Below are positions 16,384-24,843 of a DNA stretch of 64,000 nt, one piece after another; the first letter of the stretch is position 1; each line of letters starts with the position of its first letter. This DNA is from CAYPPG01 sp964412555 (GTDB lineage Bacteria; Hinthialibacterota; Hinthialibacteria; Hinthialibacterales; Hinthialibacteraceae): assembly GCA_964412555.1 (NCBI GenBank), contig CAYPPG010000014.1, positions 1 through 64,000 on the forward strand. Direction: 5' to 3'. The notes beneath the pieces were generated by a model. The model made no database searches. It saw only the letters and a list, made by a program, of their open reading frames with translations, and was not told where the DNA came from. The position numbers and the translations under genes were made by a program.

Positions 16384-19218
16384 ATGAAACATACATCTTT
16401 TATTCCTCTTCTACTATTTTTCGTCCATACTGCCTCCGCCCAATGGGTGACCACAGAAGACGATTATGATATGGTGGCAATCCCCGTCGGTGGTACGCAT
16501 ACACCTTCAACCGGTTCTTTCGATATTGGTGAAATGACGTTTGCGGCGATCAATCATGTCCCCGGCTATGATCAACGTTACCAAGTAAATGCTGTTGGCG
16601 AAGGTAGAATCGATGTTCATCTTCATGAAGGAGACGGTGTACAAATTTGGAGTGAAACCATTCCTGTGTCCGCCACTTCGGTTTATTTTTCCTGCATTGC
16701 TTCCGTCTCCGGTGAGCAACCTCAACAAGCCGCCATAGCCATCATCGACGCTGAAGATTCCTCGAACATAGGAGTATCCATTTCGTTGAACGAGGATATC
16801 CCTCGGACACCACAGGAATTTACGATGGAATATGAATGCCGCTCGAAAACGATTCATTTCCTCATTCAACTCCTCGGTCCGGAAACGGGGGAGACAGTCG
16901 TCACATTGGAGCGCTTTCGCGTAATGAGCGGATACAACGATCTGGATTTTTCTCTCGGTTCCACCGCACTCACCTTCGTCGAACATTTCGGAAATGGTCT
17001 AGACAAAATAGAGGAAACTCCTTCTACCTTACCCGGCGGTTTCATGGGAATTTCAAGTCAAGAAAACCGCACCCATTTCCCACAAAGCAATGATCAATCT
17101 TTGGTAATCGGAACACAATCTACATTCGATGAGAACAATGTCATACAGGTTTTAATACCGCTGGATGCCATACCACTCATTCCGGATTCACGCACGTATC
17201 CTTCTCGAATGGTTGGCCGGGCGTTCATCAAGCGAATCAGTGGAGACAGTGGGATTTTTTCCATCGGTCTATTCAGCAGCACGACAGGATCTCAGGGATA
17301 TACAGACTTCGCTGTCAGTACCATTCCAAACGATAACTGGTTACCCATAGAAAGTCCGGTTGTCTTTACTGAAAAAGGCGCTCAAACACCTTCCTTGATC
17401 GTTCAAATTCGCAACGGTAGAGCAAAAATTGCGGTGGATGACGTTTCGCTTCATATGCGCCGGGATTCACCCTATTTTTGGGATGCTAGTATCATGCAAC
17501 CCCCCGACCCTCCTGTCAATCCAATCGTGGAAATTCCGAGCGGCACGTTTTTGAGAGGAAGCAAACTCACAACGGAAGGCGGAGAAGTTCCGCCGGATTA
17601 TGTGGATTGGTTGGATGAAATCCCCCAACGGGCAATAACCATCACGGGTTTCTATACAGACCGGTATGAGATCTCCAATCAAGCGTATTTTCAATTCTGG
17701 CAGCATCCGAACGGAGGGAACAAAACGGATCATACACCAGGGCAAAGAGGGGACTCTTTGGAATCCGATCCATTCGGGGATCCATGGCCGACGCCTGCCG
17801 CAAAACATCCGGATCACCCCGTTGTTTCCGTAAGTTGGAAAGATGCGATGGCGTATTGCGCATGGAGAACGCAATTCGAAAAGATTCCCTCTCCCTATCG
17901 ATACCGCCTCCCCACAGAAGCCGAATGGGAATATATGGCAAGGGGGACAAGCACACCCCCTAATAAATATCCGTGGGGTATTAAGAATCCTTCTCAATTC
18001 CAAAATCCACCTGCCAATTATGAAGGACTTGAAGATGGTTCCCCATTTACAGCCCCTGTTACTGCATACGAAAACGGCGCTTCGCCTTTCGGGATTTACA
18101 ATCTAGCGGGCAATGTATGGGAATGGTGTCTCGATTGGTATGATCCCCACTATTATGATGACTCTCCAACCCAAGATCCGATGGGGCCTTCTCAATCGCC
18201 TTTGAGCTATCATGTTATCCGGGGAGGAAGTTGGAACAATAGCCCGGCGGATATGCGTGTCGCTCATCGCGTAAGTGCAGCCGAACGGGGAAGAAATGAA
18301 ATTGGATTTCGTTGTGTCTTGAGTGCCATTCAACCAACATATTCACCGACTCCTACTCGACCGCAAGAACCGACAAATACTCCTATTCCACCCCCCACAG
18401 CAACTCCATTACCGCCGACACAAACTCCTATACCTTACCGGCCCGGTGAAGTGTATCGTTCGGAGGTTTTGCGGGTCGATATGGTCTATATTCCTCGAGG
18501 AACATTTCTGCGCGGAAACGATCCTTCAGATGATTTCGGATTTGGAGGAGCGGATGAGGCGCCTCAACGTGAGATAACGGTCAGTGCATTTCTGATAGAC
18601 CGGTTTGAAATGAACATTGGGCTTTATCGCATGTTTTTGCAAGAAACCGGTATTCAAACGCCAAGTGTTTTAGACGATCCTGACTTTTCCGGCATCAATA
18701 AACCCGTTGTCGGCATTACGTACGATGAAGCGATCCGTTTTTGCGAATGGAGGACTGAAAAGGAGGGGCTGCCGAAAGAAAAAGCCTATCGGCTTCCGTC
18801 GGAAGCCGAGTGGGAATATGCGGCCAGAGGATCGGATTTGGTGCAGGATCGACCAAGAATCTGGCCATGGGGCCATACTAATCCCTCTCAAAATGATACC
18901 TATGCGAATATCGAGGGTGAACAAGATGGATATAGAAACACATCTCCTGTAAATGTTTTTCCAGCAGGGGCATCTGTCTTCAACGTACTCAACTTATCGG
19001 GCAATGCTGCAGAATGGTGTTTGGATTGGTATGATCCGAATTATTATGAAAAAGCATCTTCGATTGACCCAGTGAACACGACTGCTAGTGAATATCGTGT
19101 GGTTCGCGGAGGTTCATGGTCGAGCATAGCTAGAGACACTCGTTGCGCAGCCCGTGATTTTCTCGCTCCCGAGAAACGAGTAAGCACAATTGGTTTCCGC
19201 TGTGTGCGGAAACCGTAA
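16384..19218 (+). CDS. Secreted protein with two FGE-sulfatase (SUMF1-type) domains
   Basis: The 944-residue protein starts with a signal peptide (MKHTSFIPLLLFFVHTASA) and a beta-rich region of about 360 residues that looks like two carbohydrate-binding-like sandwiches. It continues with a first FGE-sulfatase domain (about 382-645: DRYEISNQAYFQFW, YRLPTEAEWEYMARG, NLAGNVWEWCLDWY, VIRGGSWNN, IGFRCV), a Pro/Thr-rich linker, and a second FGE domain (about 699-944) with the same motifs. The fold is shared by formylglycine-generating enzymes and EgtB-like proteins. The paired active-site cysteines of true FGE are not obvious, so a binding or structural role is equally possible. AAAGAGA precedes ATG 16384; an upstream codon would read through the repeat array. 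Confidence 0.87.
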   Translation: MKHTSFIPLLLFFVHTASAQWVTTEDDYDMVAIPVGGTHTPSTGSFDIGEMTFAAINHVPGYDQRYQVNAVGEGRIDVHLHEGDGVQIWSETIPVSATSVYFSCIASVSGEQPQQAAIAIIDAEDSSNIGVSISLNEDIPRTPQEFTMEYECRSKTIHFLIQLLGPETGETVVTLERFRVMSGYNDLDFSLGSTALTFVEHFGNGLDKIEETPSTLPGGFMGISSQENRTHFPQSNDQSLVIGTQSTFDENNVIQVLIPLDAIPLIPDSRTYPSRMVGRAFIKRISGDSGIFSIGLFSSTTGSQGYTDFAVSTIPNDNWLPIESPVVFTEKGAQTPSLIVQIRNGRAKIAVDDVSLHMRRDSPYFWDASIMQPPDPPVNPIVEIPSGTFLRGSKLTTEGGEVPPDYVDWLDEIPQRAITITGFYTDRYEISNQAYFQFWQHPNGGNKTDHTPGQRGDSLESDPFGDPWPTPAAKHPDHPVVSVSWKDAMAYCAWRTQFEKIPSPYRYRLPTEAEWEYMARGTSTPPNKYPWGIKNPSQFQNPPANYEGLEDGSPFTAPVTAYENGASPFGIYNLAGNVWEWCLDWYDPHYYDDSPTQDPMGPSQSPLSYHVIRGGSWNNSPADMRVAHRVSAAERGRNEIGFRCVLSAIQPTYSPTPTRPQEPTNTPIPPPTATPLPPTQTPIPYRPGEVYRSEVLRVDMVYIPRGTFLRGNDPSDDFGFGGADEAPQREITVSAFLIDRFEMNIGLYRMFLQETGIQTPSVLDDPDFSGINKPVVGITYDEAIRFCEWRTEKEGLPKEKAYRLPSEAEWEYAARGSDLVQDRPRIWPWGHTNPSQNDTYANIEGEQDGYRNTSPVNVFPAGASVFNVLNLSGNAAEWCLDWYDPNYYEKASSIDPVNTTASEYRVVRGGSWSSIARDTRCAARDFLAPEKRVSTIGFRCVRKP

Positions 19219-19723
19219 CCGATGTGACAAATTTTTACAATTCTTACCATTACCTTTCTTGTTACTTCAACCGTTTAACAAGTAGAATAATTGACAGAAT
19301 AAAGGAAAGAAAAAGGAAATAGCCCGAACCTTTTTAAAGTTGAATACGACGAATGAATACAGAGAAGATGGATCAAATATTGAAATAAAAATGAGGTTTG
19401 GGGATAAATAGATTTAAAAGTCAGAATGGAGTTTTACCTAAGTATTATCTGTAGAGAAACGTAACAAAATCGAATGTGAATCGTTATGTAATATGAGGCG
19501 GGGTGTAAAGAAAAACCAATTTGAATACATTCCCTCCCCATTCACACAAATACCACACATTCCCAACTGCTGCGGTTCCTCCTGAACCGTTTTCCCTCTG
19601 GTCCACCCTCCGCCAGAGGGGTTTTTTTGTCTGGCCTTGATTACACTTTAGTATATTGGCAATCCTGAAAAGTGGTATACTGAAAATCAAATTTTAATAG
19701 ATTCCTAATCAAGCGATACAATC
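19219..19723. other. 505-bp intergenic region, AT-rich with two 3' hairpins
   Basis: No credible gene is seen. The first 270 bp are AT-rich and unstructured by eye. The last part has a GC-richer block (about 19495-19630) with two tight hairpins, the second a clear terminator. The minus strand of this block is open for 68 codons with a Gly/Trp-rich translation (ENGSGGTAAVGNVWYLCEWG), possibly a relic or a dispersed repeat. Confidence 0.5.
19573..19628 (+). terminator. Two adjacent hairpins, the second a strong terminator
   Basis: CGGTTC-CTCCT-GAACCG (19573-19589) is followed by TTTT. Then CCCTCTGG (19594-19601) pairs with CCAGAGGG (19613-19620) and is followed by a run of seven T. Direction of the T runs is plus. 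The nearest plus-strand gene ends 355 nt upstream, so the hairpins may end a long 3' UTR or an unrecognised small RNA. Confidence 0.7.
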
Positions 19724-20533
19724 ATGAAAAAAATCTACATTTCGGCCGATATGGAAGGAATCACCGGAGTTTCGACCTGGGATGAAACGGAACGTCCAAA
19801 ACCGGAGTTCGACCGTTTTCGAAAAATCATGACCGATGAGGTCAATGCCGCTATTGAAGGAGCGTTTGAAGGAGGCGCAACGGAAGTGTTGGTGAATGAT
19901 TCCCATAACTCGATGCGCAATATCTTGATCGAACGCCTTCATCCTCGCGCAGCCTTGATCAGTGGAAATGTGAAACGGCTTTCCATGGTGGAAGGAATCG
20001 ACGAAAGTTTTGATGGAGTATTCTTTCTTGGATTTCACTCCGCCTCCGGTACGTTAAACAGTATTCTCGATCATACCTATACCTCTCGCATTCATCGCGC
20101 TTGGATCAATGAGGCCGAAGCGTCGGAATTCATTATTTTCGGTGCGGCCGCCGGATATTTTGGTGTGCCGATCAAATTCTTCAGTGGAGATGACAAAGCC
20201 TGTCAAAGCGCGAAAGATTATTTTGGTGAGATAGAAACGGTCGTCGTAAAAAAAGCCATTTCCCGGCAGGCTGCTTTGATGTTCCCGCCTGCGGTTACGC
20301 ATCAACAAATTCGTGAATCCGCCAAGTGTGCGGTGTCTATCGAAGGAAAAGTGACTCGTTTCAAGCCGCCAATCACTTTGAGAGTTGAATTTGTCAGCAC
20401 ACGGGAGGCGGATGGAGCGTCGATCCTTCCATTAAGTAGAAGAACCGATGCGTTTACTCTTGAATATACGCATGACGATTATCTGGTTATCATCGATGCG
20501 TTACTGGCCATGTGCCGTTTGTCTGCTTCATAG
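19724..20533 (+). CDS. dppA: M55-family D-aminopeptidase (DppA-like)
   Basis: The 269-residue protein matches the DppA family throughout: ISADMEGITGVSTWDE at the N-terminus with zinc-binding D and E, VLVNDSHNSMRN (metal ligands and catalytic region), FFLGFHSASG with a zinc-binding His, and a C-terminal alpha/beta domain. DppA is a decameric, zinc-dependent, self-compartmentalising peptidase that cleaves D-amino-acid-containing peptides such as D-Ala-D-Ala, recycling cell-wall peptides. No dipeptide transporter is adjacent. The ribosome site is weak. Confidence 0.93.
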   Translation: MKKIYISADMEGITGVSTWDETERPKPEFDRFRKIMTDEVNAAIEGAFEGGATEVLVNDSHNSMRNILIERLHPRAALISGNVKRLSMVEGIDESFDGVFFLGFHSASGTLNSILDHTYTSRIHRAWINEAEASEFIIFGAAAGYFGVPIKFFSGDDKACQSAKDYFGEIETVVVKKAISRQAALMFPPAVTHQQIRESAKCAVSIEGKVTRFKPPITLRVEFVSTREADGASILPLSRRTDAFTLEYTHDDYLVIIDALLAMCRLSAS

Positions 20534-20587
20534 GCACAGACATGACCAATCAGACATTCCGAACGGTGGAAAATACATACATTGAAT

Positions 20588-20663
20588 GATGCGGACAGGG
20601 ATGTCCGCGCTCCGACATTTTTATGGAAACAAATGATGCGGACAGGGATGTCCGCGCTCCGAC
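20588..20663. repeat. Two tandem copies of a dispersed hairpin repeat (GCGGACA-GGGA-TGTCCGC form)
   Basis: The unit at 20588-20616 recurs at 20635-20663, with similar flanks (ATTTTxTGGAAACA). Each forms a 7-bp stem GCGGACA/TGTCCGC with a GGGA loop. Related copies at 34276 and 35823 carry GCGGGCA/TGCCCGC, a compensatory change that preserves pairing. This array sits immediately before the MutS-like gene. Confidence 0.88.
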
Positions 20664-20679
20664 AATTTTGTGGAAACAT

Positions 20680-22530
20680 ATGAACATTCAAGAAAAACAA
20701 CAACGATTTGAGCGATTGGAACGGCAAGTAAGGCGTTTTTCTAAAATTATTCAACGATTGGAAAAAAGAAGCAATCGATTGTCTTGGGCGCGGTTGATAG
20801 TATTTGTAATTGGCGTGATCTGTACATATATGGCATTTCAATTTGCTGCCCTTGTATGGGGATGGTCTTTTTTATGCGTATTCACTTTGGCCTTTTCGAC
20901 TCTCGTCTGCTTTCACATTTCTGTGGAGCGTGGAATCAAGCGGCATAAAATCTGGCGGAACATCAAGCAAACGCATATTGCGCGAATGCAATTGGATTGG
21001 GAGAACATTCCTCACCGGCCCATCCATGCAGAGATGAAGCGGTCTCATCACGAAATCGATTTGAACTTGACGGGTGAGCGCTCACTTCTTCATTGCCTCG
21101 ATACAACAGTTTCTTATACATCGCGCTATCGCCTTCTCCATTGGTTGCTGGATACAAAACCGGAAATGCCGGAGGTATATCGAAGGCAGAAAACGGTTAT
21201 GGAATTGAAACCGATGGAGAATTTTCGGAATCGTCTGATACTGATTACCGAATTCATGCGAAAGAAGAAAGGAGAAGAATGGGAAGGAGAAAAATTGCTG
21301 GATTGGCTGAATCGCCATTCACTGCAGATGCCGTTGAAAAGAACCGTGTCAATACTTAGCCTGCTTGCGGCAACGAATATCGTTCTTTTTTTCCTGACTT
21401 TCAACTACCAATTCCCTCCGCTTTGGACAATTTCGTTTTTGATCTATATCCTTTATTACCTCTCAAAAATAAAGATCGCCTCCCGCTTGTTTCATGAAGC
21501 CACTCATATTCAAGAAACGCTGGAAACTTTCCGTGCTCTTCTTCTTTTTTTGGAGAACTATCCTTATGAAAAAGAGACAAATCTCTCCCGCCTTTGCGAA
21601 CCGATTTGGAATCATGAGCATAGCCCATCCGTTTTTTTGAAAAAAATCGAATGGATCGAAGCGGCAGCCGGATGTTCACAGCGCAATCCGGTGGGTGGAA
21701 TTGTACTCAATATCATTTGCCCGTGGGATCTCATTTTTACATTGCGTCTCGAGGAGTACAAAAAGAAAATCCGACAGCCTTTAAAGCATTGGTTGGAAAC
21801 TGTATTCGAGTTGGATGCGCTTTGCTCTTTGGCCAATTTTGCCGACCTGAATCCCGAGATGATATTCCCAACGATTCAAAAATTGCCTGATAACAACACT
21901 GCTGTTATCTTCGCGGCGAAAGAACTGGGACATCCTCTTATCCCGGATTACCAACGAGTTTGTAACGACTTTTCGTTTCATGAAAGCGGTGAAATTGCGA
22001 TCATTACAGGCTCCAACATGTCGGGAAAAAGTACGTTTTTAAGGACGATCGGAATCAACCTATGCTTGGCGTATGCAGGAGGACCGGTAGTTGCAAAGGC
22101 TTTCGAAACGATTCCATTCCGTTTGTTCTCCTGCATCAACGTCAGCGACTCTCTGAGTGACGGGCTGTCACATTTTTACGCCGAAGTGCGCCGATTACGA
22201 AAACTGTTGGATGAAATCGAGAAAAAACACCCCTACCCGGTATTTTTCCTCATCGATGAAATCTTCCGCGGAACCAACAACAAAGAACGGCAAATCGGCA
22301 GCACCGCCTACGTCAAATTCTTGTCAACAAAAGACTGCGTGGGGATCATTTCAACGCACGATTTGGAACTGGTTCATCTTGAAGAAGAATGTGAACGGAT
22401 TCGCAATCACCATTTTCGGGAACAGATAGAAGAGGGACGCATGAGTTTCGACTATCGCCTCCATGATGGGCCATGCCCGACGACGAATGCGTTGACGATT
22501 ATGCGGATTGAGGGGTTGCCGGTAGAATGA
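20680..22530 (+). CDS. Membrane-anchored MutS-like ATPase
   Basis: The 616-residue protein ends in a complete MutS-type ATPase: Walker A GSNMSGKST (about 444-452), a DSLSDGLSHFYAEVRRL region, Walker B with FLIDEIFRGTNNKER, and STHDLEL as the switch His. The N-terminal part lacks mismatch-recognition domains I-III. It instead has two membrane segments near residues 30-70 and two more around 205-245, with MutS core-like helices between. This matches a poorly studied family of membrane MutS-like proteins, so classical mismatch repair is unlikely. ATG 20680 avoids reading through the hairpin repeats upstream; an in-frame ATG at 20623 lies within them. Confidence 0.85.
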   Translation: MNIQEKQQRFERLERQVRRFSKIIQRLEKRSNRLSWARLIVFVIGVICTYMAFQFAALVWGWSFLCVFTLAFSTLVCFHISVERGIKRHKIWRNIKQTHIARMQLDWENIPHRPIHAEMKRSHHEIDLNLTGERSLLHCLDTTVSYTSRYRLLHWLLDTKPEMPEVYRRQKTVMELKPMENFRNRLILITEFMRKKKGEEWEGEKLLDWLNRHSLQMPLKRTVSILSLLAATNIVLFFLTFNYQFPPLWTISFLIYILYYLSKIKIASRLFHEATHIQETLETFRALLLFLENYPYEKETNLSRLCEPIWNHEHSPSVFLKKIEWIEAAAGCSQRNPVGGIVLNIICPWDLIFTLRLEEYKKKIRQPLKHWLETVFELDALCSLANFADLNPEMIFPTIQKLPDNNTAVIFAAKELGHPLIPDYQRVCNDFSFHESGEIAIITGSNMSGKSTFLRTIGINLCLAYAGGPVVAKAFETIPFRLFSCINVSDSLSDGLSHFYAEVRRLRKLLDEIEKKHPYPVFFLIDEIFRGTNNKERQIGSTAYVKFLSTKDCVGIISTHDLELVHLEEECERIRNHHFREQIEEGRMSFDYRLHDGPCPTTNALTIMRIEGLPVE

Positions 22531-22586
22531 AAAGAGTTTTCATAAACACATAATGTAAATTTGATTCGTAGATAGTGGAGAATACA

Positions 22587-22826
22587 ATGAAAGCGATTGA
22601 AATGGAAACCATCATTGATCCGGAAGGCAAATTACCGGATGCTTTTCAGGAAGTATTTGGACGAAAAGCCCGCGTCATCGTACTGTATCAGGAAGAAAGC
22701 CAGAATTCTTATGAAAATGTATCGGTTCACCTCATGGAACTCGCAGGGAAAATAAACGCTTTTCAGGATATTGAAGATACAGTTTCGTTTCAACGAAAAT
22801 TACGTGAGGAATGGACGCGGGAATAG
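22587..22826 (+). CDS. Antitoxin-like protein paired with a truncated PIN toxin
   Basis: The 79-residue protein opens as a small beta-rich swap domain (MKAIEMETIIDPEGKLP..FGRKARVIVLY), then a linker and a C-terminal helix with VSFQRKLREEWTRE. This is typical of AbrB/MazE-like or DUF2281-type antitoxins that precede PIN toxins. GGAG lies 7 nt before ATG 22587; an upstream GTG at 22575 is less likely. Its end overlaps the start of a PIN-domain fragment (22811), as in toxin-antitoxin pairs. With the toxin destroyed, it is an orphan. Confidence 0.65.
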   Translation: MKAIEMETIIDPEGKLPDAFQEVFGRKARVIVLYQEESQNSYENVSVHLMELAGKINAFQDIEDTVSFQRKLREEWTRE

Positions 22827-22900
22827 AAACCATGGATGATGAACACTTTCTGATCGATACACATATATTCATCCTTCTTTTTAATAACCGTTTGAAATAA
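22811..22900 (+). pseudogene. N-terminal fragment of a PIN-domain toxin (VapC-like)
   Basis: An ATG at 22811, overlapping the antitoxin end, opens a 29-codon frame that contains FLIDTHIFILLFNNRLK. This is the first strand of PIN domains, with the initial catalytic Asp (LIDTH), followed at once by a stop. A full PIN toxin has about 130 residues and three more acidic residues. The remainder is replaced by unrelated restriction-gene sequence starting at about 22900. Confidence 0.7.
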
Positions 22901-22902
22901 TG

Positions 22903-23046
22903 CTAATCAAAGAATACCGCACGTGCCTGATTTCCGATGTGGTAACCGGAAAGATCGATGTGCGGAATGTGCTGGTTGAAGACGTGGATTTGGGCAAACT
23001 CGAAACCGTGGATGAAATCCATCGAGCAAGAGGAAGATATGGTTAA
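22903..23046 (+). pseudogene. C-terminal remnant of a type I restriction specificity subunit (HsdS)
   Basis: The 47-codon frame reads LIKEYRTCLISDVVTGKIDVRNV, a form of the conserved HsdS C-terminal sequence (EYR.ALI..VVTGKIDVR), then a charged tail and a stop at 23044. Everything upstream of the final helix, including both DNA-recognition domains, is missing. HsdM and HsdR are absent nearby. It is joined directly to a broken PIN gene, so a deletion junction lies near 22890-22905. Confidence 0.8.
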
Positions 23047-23077
23047 AGAAGACGCCTTGTACTTGCAGGAGGCATAG

Positions 23078-23808
23078 ATGACCACCGTTCGCTCTCCTGA
23101 TTATCTAGTTAGTTTGCTCAACGAGTTGGTCAGCCTTGATCGAGAAACCGAATGGCTGGAACTCAAGCATAACAACGCTGATCCTGAGCAAATCGGTGAG
23201 TACATTTCCGCTCTTTCCAATTCCGCCGCACTGAATGGTAAAGCCAATGCCTACATGATTTGGGGCATCGATGATTCTTCCCACGAGCCGGTAGGTACTT
23301 CATTCAATCCGATGAAGGCCAAGATTGGCAATGAAGAACTTGAGAATTGGCTGTTAAGGCAAATAGAACCGAAGATTGGTTTCGAATTTTATGACATCGA
23401 TATAGAAGAAATGATTGTTGTATTGCTGGAAATCGAATGCGCATTCCGCCACCCGGTGCAGTTTATGAACCAAGAATTTATTCGGGTGGGAACGTATAAG
23501 AAAAAACTGAAAGACCATCCAGAGAAGGAACGCCAACTTTGGCGAATCTTCGATCAAGTTCCCTTTGAGAAACAGATAGCCGAAGAGAACATATCATCCG
23601 TAGACGTTTTGAAACTGCTCGATTATCCCGCGTACTTTGATTTGCTGAAAATCCCATTGCCTGATACAAGAAAGAACATTTTGGATTCCTTGGAAATAGT
23701 GCGGCGGCATCCCGAATTATTAGAGACACAATTAGTGCCAAATTAATTCGATTGCATGATCCGGAAGCAACAAGAAAGAATGCGAAATATGTTCCATTTT
23801 GGGCATGA
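23078..23808 (+). pseudogene. AlbA_2/ATP-binding regulator-like protein with internal deletion and frameshift
   Basis: The intact part (23078 to about 23700) gives 222 codons typical of AlbA_2-domain ATP-binding proteins found next to type I restriction systems: ETEWLELKHN, SNSAALNGKANAYMIWGIDD, then RVGTYKKKLKDHPEKERQLW and the DYPAYFDLL segment. Full relatives are about twice this length. The frame breaks near 23700. A second frame then carries RDTISAKLIRLHDPEA..KYVPFWA, a plausible true C-terminus, ending at 23808. The middle of the gene is therefore deleted. AGGAGG precedes the ATG. It may still yield a truncated protein of 222 residues ending at 23746. Confidence 0.72.
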
Positions 23809-23822
23809 AGAATCAAGCCGGT

Positions 23823-24080
23823 TATATTTGATGGATATTTGATAATCTGCCAGTATTTGGCCTTAGAAAAGGTGTATCGTATTTCTTAAGTTGAGTGATT
23901 TCAGGAAGTTGTGATAAGAGTTGGTTTGATGGTCATATTTGATGGGTATTTGACAGATATTTGATTGACTGGCACGAAATCCGGTCAAATTGAGTCGAGA
24001 CCAAAGCGTAAGTCATTAAAATTCAGTGTCTTAATATTAGAGAAAAACGGAAGGTCTTATTTGACGGCTATTTGACAATC
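23823..24080. repeat. Three imperfect copies of a TATTTGAyGGnTATTTGA motif
   Basis: Related stretches occur at about 23823-23847, 23934-23963 and 24055-24080. Each has TATTTGA twice, separated by YGGN. They lie in an otherwise gene-free 400-bp gap between the broken AlbA-like gene and higBA. They may be decayed coding repeats or protein-binding sites; no function is assigned. Confidence 0.5.
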
Positions 24081-24178
24081 ACGGGTGAGAGATAGCCCAC
24101 GGCTTATCGACCCATCGAGCCGCTTTTGAGTACAACGTGATGGGTCAAAAATCGCGACTCATCATTCCAAATAACTCC

Positions 24179-24217
24179 TTGACAAAGTTAACCTGTATGT
24201 TAACATGATATATCATG
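24179..24217 (+). promoter_or_regulatory. higBA promoter with two palindromes, probably leaderless
   Basis: TTGACA (24179-24184) and TAACAT (24201-24206) are spaced 16 nt apart. GTTAAC-CTGTAT-GTTAAC (24187-24204) is an inverted repeat across the spacer and the -10. CATGATATATCATG (24204-24217) is a perfect 14-bp palindrome that includes the higB start codon. Transcription from this -10 would begin about 24212-24214, leaving almost no leader, and no ribosome site is visible. The XRE antitoxin is the likely binder. Confidence 0.65.
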
Positions 24218-24568
24218 CGTGAGATACTATTTTATGAAACGGCATCAGGTAAATGCCCCGTCGAGGAGTTCTTAAATTCTCTAAATCCAAAACAGGCACA
24301 AAAAGTAACTTGGACGTTAAAGCTAATTGAAGACTTACCTTCTGTCCCATCGCAGTATTTCAAAAAACTGGTCAACACTGATGATATTTGGGAGGTACGA
24401 ATTATTTACAGAAACGAAATTTTTAGGTTGTTAGGGTTCTTTGATGGTCCCAAACTGGTAGTGCTCAACCATGCCTTTCAAAAGAAAACTCAAAAAACTC
24501 CGCAAAAGGCCATCGAAACGGCGGAAGCAAGAAAACGAAATTATTTCGAAAGGAGAAAAACAAAATGA
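24215..24568 (+). CDS. higB: HigB/RelE-superfamily toxin (Gp49-like)
   Basis: The 117-residue protein matches phage-derived Gp49-like HigB toxins: an N-terminal strand ILFYETASGKCPVEEFLNSL, helices, the YFKKLVNTDDIWEVRIIYRNEIFRLLGF core with conserved basic residues, and VVLNHAFQKKTQKTP near the end. Such toxins cleave mRNA on the ribosome. Toxin precedes antitoxin, as in higBA, with a 4-nt ATGA overlap. The start has no ribosome site and coincides with a palindrome. Confidence 0.9.
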   Translation: MREILFYETASGKCPVEEFLNSLNPKQAQKVTWTLKLIEDLPSVPSQYFKKLVNTDDIWEVRIIYRNEIFRLLGFFDGPKLVVLNHAFQKKTQKTPQKAIETAEARKRNYFERRKTK

Positions 24569-24840
24569 AAACATTAAAAAAATATATTGCAGTCCGTAGA
24601 GAATGTGATCCCAAGTTTGCCAAGGATTACGACAAAGGATATGAACAATTTAAAATTGGTGTCATGTTGAAGAGTGCAAGAGAAGAAGCCGGCCTTACCC
24701 AGGAACAGCTTGCTGAAAAATTAAAAACCAAAAAATCTGCAATTTCCCGCATTGAAAACCATGCAGAAGATATAAAATTATCCACCCTTGAAAAATTTGC
24801 CCAAGTTCTCGGTAAAAAACTAGAGGTGCGAGTCGCCTAA
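24565..24840 (+). CDS. higA: HigA-type XRE antitoxin
   Basis: The 91-residue protein has a helix-turn-helix of the XRE class (EEAGLTQEQLAEKLKTKKSAISRIEN, about residues 42-67) and a short C-terminal strand ending VLGKKLEVRVA. The N-terminal 35 residues are the probable toxin-binding part. It is translationally coupled to higB (overlap of 4 nt) and has its own AGGAG. It should bind the palindromes in the upstream promoter and repress the pair. Confidence 0.92.
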   Translation: MKTLKKYIAVRRECDPKFAKDYDKGYEQFKIGVMLKSAREEAGLTQEQLAEKLKTKKSAISRIENHAEDIKLSTLEKFAQVLGKKLEVRVA

Positions 24841-24843
24841 CTC

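Noticed and set aside
19484..19690. 68-codon minus-strand frame with Gly/Trp-rich translation
   Set aside because: No start with a ribosome site, overlaps strong hairpins; treated as part of a repeat or relic.
23823..24080. Possible CRISPR remnant
   Set aside because: Copies are imperfect, with irregular long spacing, and no cas gene is near.
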